NCBI RefSeq assembly: GCF_003426945.1 | Contig: NZ_QURO01000004.1 | Coordinates: 558,001-622,000 of the forward strand | DNA length: 64,000 nt | Direction: 5' to 3' | Source of the DNA: Thermus sediminis | GTDB taxonomy: Bacteria; Deinococcota; Deinococci; Deinococcales; Thermaceae | Notes under the pieces: model-generated | Databases searched by the model: none | Seen by the model: the letters and a program-made list of their open reading frames with translations, nothing else | What the model was told of the DNA's origin: nothing | Program-made: the position numbers and the translations under genes | Shown: in pieces, positions 63,226 to 64,000 of the stretch | How the letters are laid out: every line of letters starts with the position of its first letter | How positions within the stretch are numbered: position 1 is the stretch's first letter

Positions 63226-64000
63226 GCGTAGGCGCTCGGGAAAGAGCCGAATGGGGATGGAGCGGACGAGGGCCTGGGCCAACTTCTCCCAGGCCTTGGC
63301 CTTCAGGAACCTTTCCAACTCGGGGGCCACCTGCTCCAAGGGGTAGCGGCCCGGGGGGAGAACCCTTTCCAGGAGGATCAGGTGGAAGCCGTACTCGGTC
63401 TTCACCGGAGCGGAAACCTGGCCGGGCCTCAGGAGGAGGGCCCTTTCAAAAGCGGGGATGTAGGTGCCCTCGGGCTCGCACCCCAGGTCCCCACCCGCCT
63501 CCTTGGAGCCCGGGTCCTGGGAAACCTCCTGGGCCACCTTGGCGAAGGCCTCTCCCCCATTCAGGCGGGCCAGGGCAGCCTCGGCCTCCTCCAGGGTGGG
63601 CAGGAGGATGTGCCGGGCGCAGTAGAGGGTCCCGTGCCGGTACTCCGGGGAAAGGAGCCAGAGGATTTTGAGGGCGGCAGGGGACACAGCCAGCTTGGCC
63701 TGGTAGTGGCCCTCGAGGGCCTCCAGGGCCATGGCCTCGCTCAGGAGGGCACGGTAGGCGGGGAGGTCCGGCACCCCCGCCCCCTTGAGGGCCGAAAGGA
63801 GGGCCTCCTCGCTGGGGAAGGCAGCCTTGAGCTCCCCCACCCGGGCCTCCACCCGGTCGGGGCGGGGCCAAAAGCCCTGGGCCCGGGCCACCTGAAGGAG
63901 GGCCCGCTCCTCCGCCAGGGCCTCGAGGTAGGGGGCCCGGTACTGGGCCAGGAGGCTGAGGGTTTCCTCCGACTCGGAGAGGCCGAGCTGCCTCAGGGCG
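63220..64000 (-). CDS. Parvulin-type (PpiC) peptidyl-prolyl isomerase, 5' truncated by window edge
   Basis: About 260 C-terminal residues are visible; the frame is open to the window edge, so the start and any signal or membrane anchor lie beyond. The SurA-like helical part precedes a parvulin domain with YCARHILLPTLEEAEAALAR, AKVAQEVSQDPGSKEAGGDL and VSAPVKTEYGFHLILLERVL, the standard order of PpiC. Such proteins fold exported proteins in the periplasm. The gene converges on the nitrilase-like gene with a 6-bp overlap. Confidence 0.9.
   Translation of the reverse strand, partial: ALRQLGLSESEETLSLLAQYRAPYLEALAEERALLQVARAQGFWPRPDRVEARVGELKAAFPSEEALLSALKGAGVPDLPAYRALLSEAMALEALEGHYQAKLAVSPAALKILWLLSPEYRHGTLYCARHILLPTLEEAEAALARLNGGEAFAKVAQEVSQDPGSKEAGGDLGCEPEGTYIPAFERALLLRPGQVSAPVKTEYGFHLILLERVLPPGRYPLEQVAPELERFLKAKAWEKLAQALVRSIPIRLFPERLRL

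Overview
This window is about 69% G+C with a strong G/C bias at third codon positions. Its proteins match the Thermus genus closely: HisRS, AspRS, AsnRS and IleRS of Thermus-like length and sequence, a UVDE endonuclease, a DHH-CBS-CCA fusion, a SpoVS homologue, and a rhodopsin resembling the proton pump known from Thermus thermophilus JL-18. It is therefore a Thermus chromosome segment. I count about 63 protein genes (two cut by the window edges, three apparently broken) and two tRNAs. I saw no CRISPR array, rRNA or insertion sequence.

Layout. 1-3.1 kb: molybdate ABC transporter modABC, with modC frameshifted, facing a LuxR-HTH-like gene. 3.2-9.2 kb: a co-directional translation block hisS-aspS-phzF-HAD-asnS. 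9.4-12.5 kb: a leftward operon SDR, flavin-reductase-like, YceI, UV endonuclease, pdxT. 12.6-17.2 kb: an accessory light and pigment island: a rhodopsin, a divergent beta-carotene-cleaving Blh that supplies retinal, an SDR-DUF2867 protein and a carotenoid-type FAD oxidoreductase. 17.2-19.8 kb: a TetR / LolA-like / DHA2 exporter operon with a 24-bp palindromic operator. 19.7-26.8 kb: a secreted alpha/beta hydrolase, an R2lox-type oxidase, a methyltransferase, a DUF4397 protein, a Zn/Cd-type P1B ATPase broken by a 16-bp tandem duplication, its SmtB/ArsR-type regulator, and pdxS.

26.8-40.2 kb: a LysM-M23 peptidase, rho, a transaldolase, ileS behind a T-box leader, an Xaa-Pro peptidase, RlpA, endonuclease IV, a tandem pair of site-2 proteases (one with its active site erased) and the 823-residue DHH-CBS-CCA protein. 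40.2-47 kb: tRNA-Ser, tRNA-Ala, then the classical rpsB-tsf-pyrH-frr-cdsA-dxr-rseP series without uppS, with a structured rpsB leader, a terminator hairpin at the pyrH start and a 7-bp repeat between pyrH and frr. 47-53 kb: a secreted protein, proC, rsmB, spoVS, an SRPBCC protein, a decayed recX, a metallophosphoesterase, an MBL protein and a CPBP protease. 53-57.5 kb: the prkA-yeaH-spoVR stress operon. 57.5-62.4 kb: two divergent sulfur/thiol operons that share a CsoR/CstR-like palindrome. One encodes TlpA-like, rhodanese lipoprotein and protein disulfide oxidoreductase; the other encodes persulfide dioxygenase-rhodanese, tandem rhodanese and a TauE exporter, resembling the staphylococcal cst persulfide-detoxification operon. 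The window ends with a nitrilase-like gene and the 3' part of a PpiC-type isomerase gene.

The strongest leads are the rhodopsin-Blh cassette with possible CarH/LitR-type elements, the shared operator of the sulfur operons, three broken genes with different lesions (modC homopolymer, Zn/Cd ATPase tandem duplication, recX decay), and the pseudo-protease partner of a site-2 protease. All calls come from reading the sequence; no database search was run.
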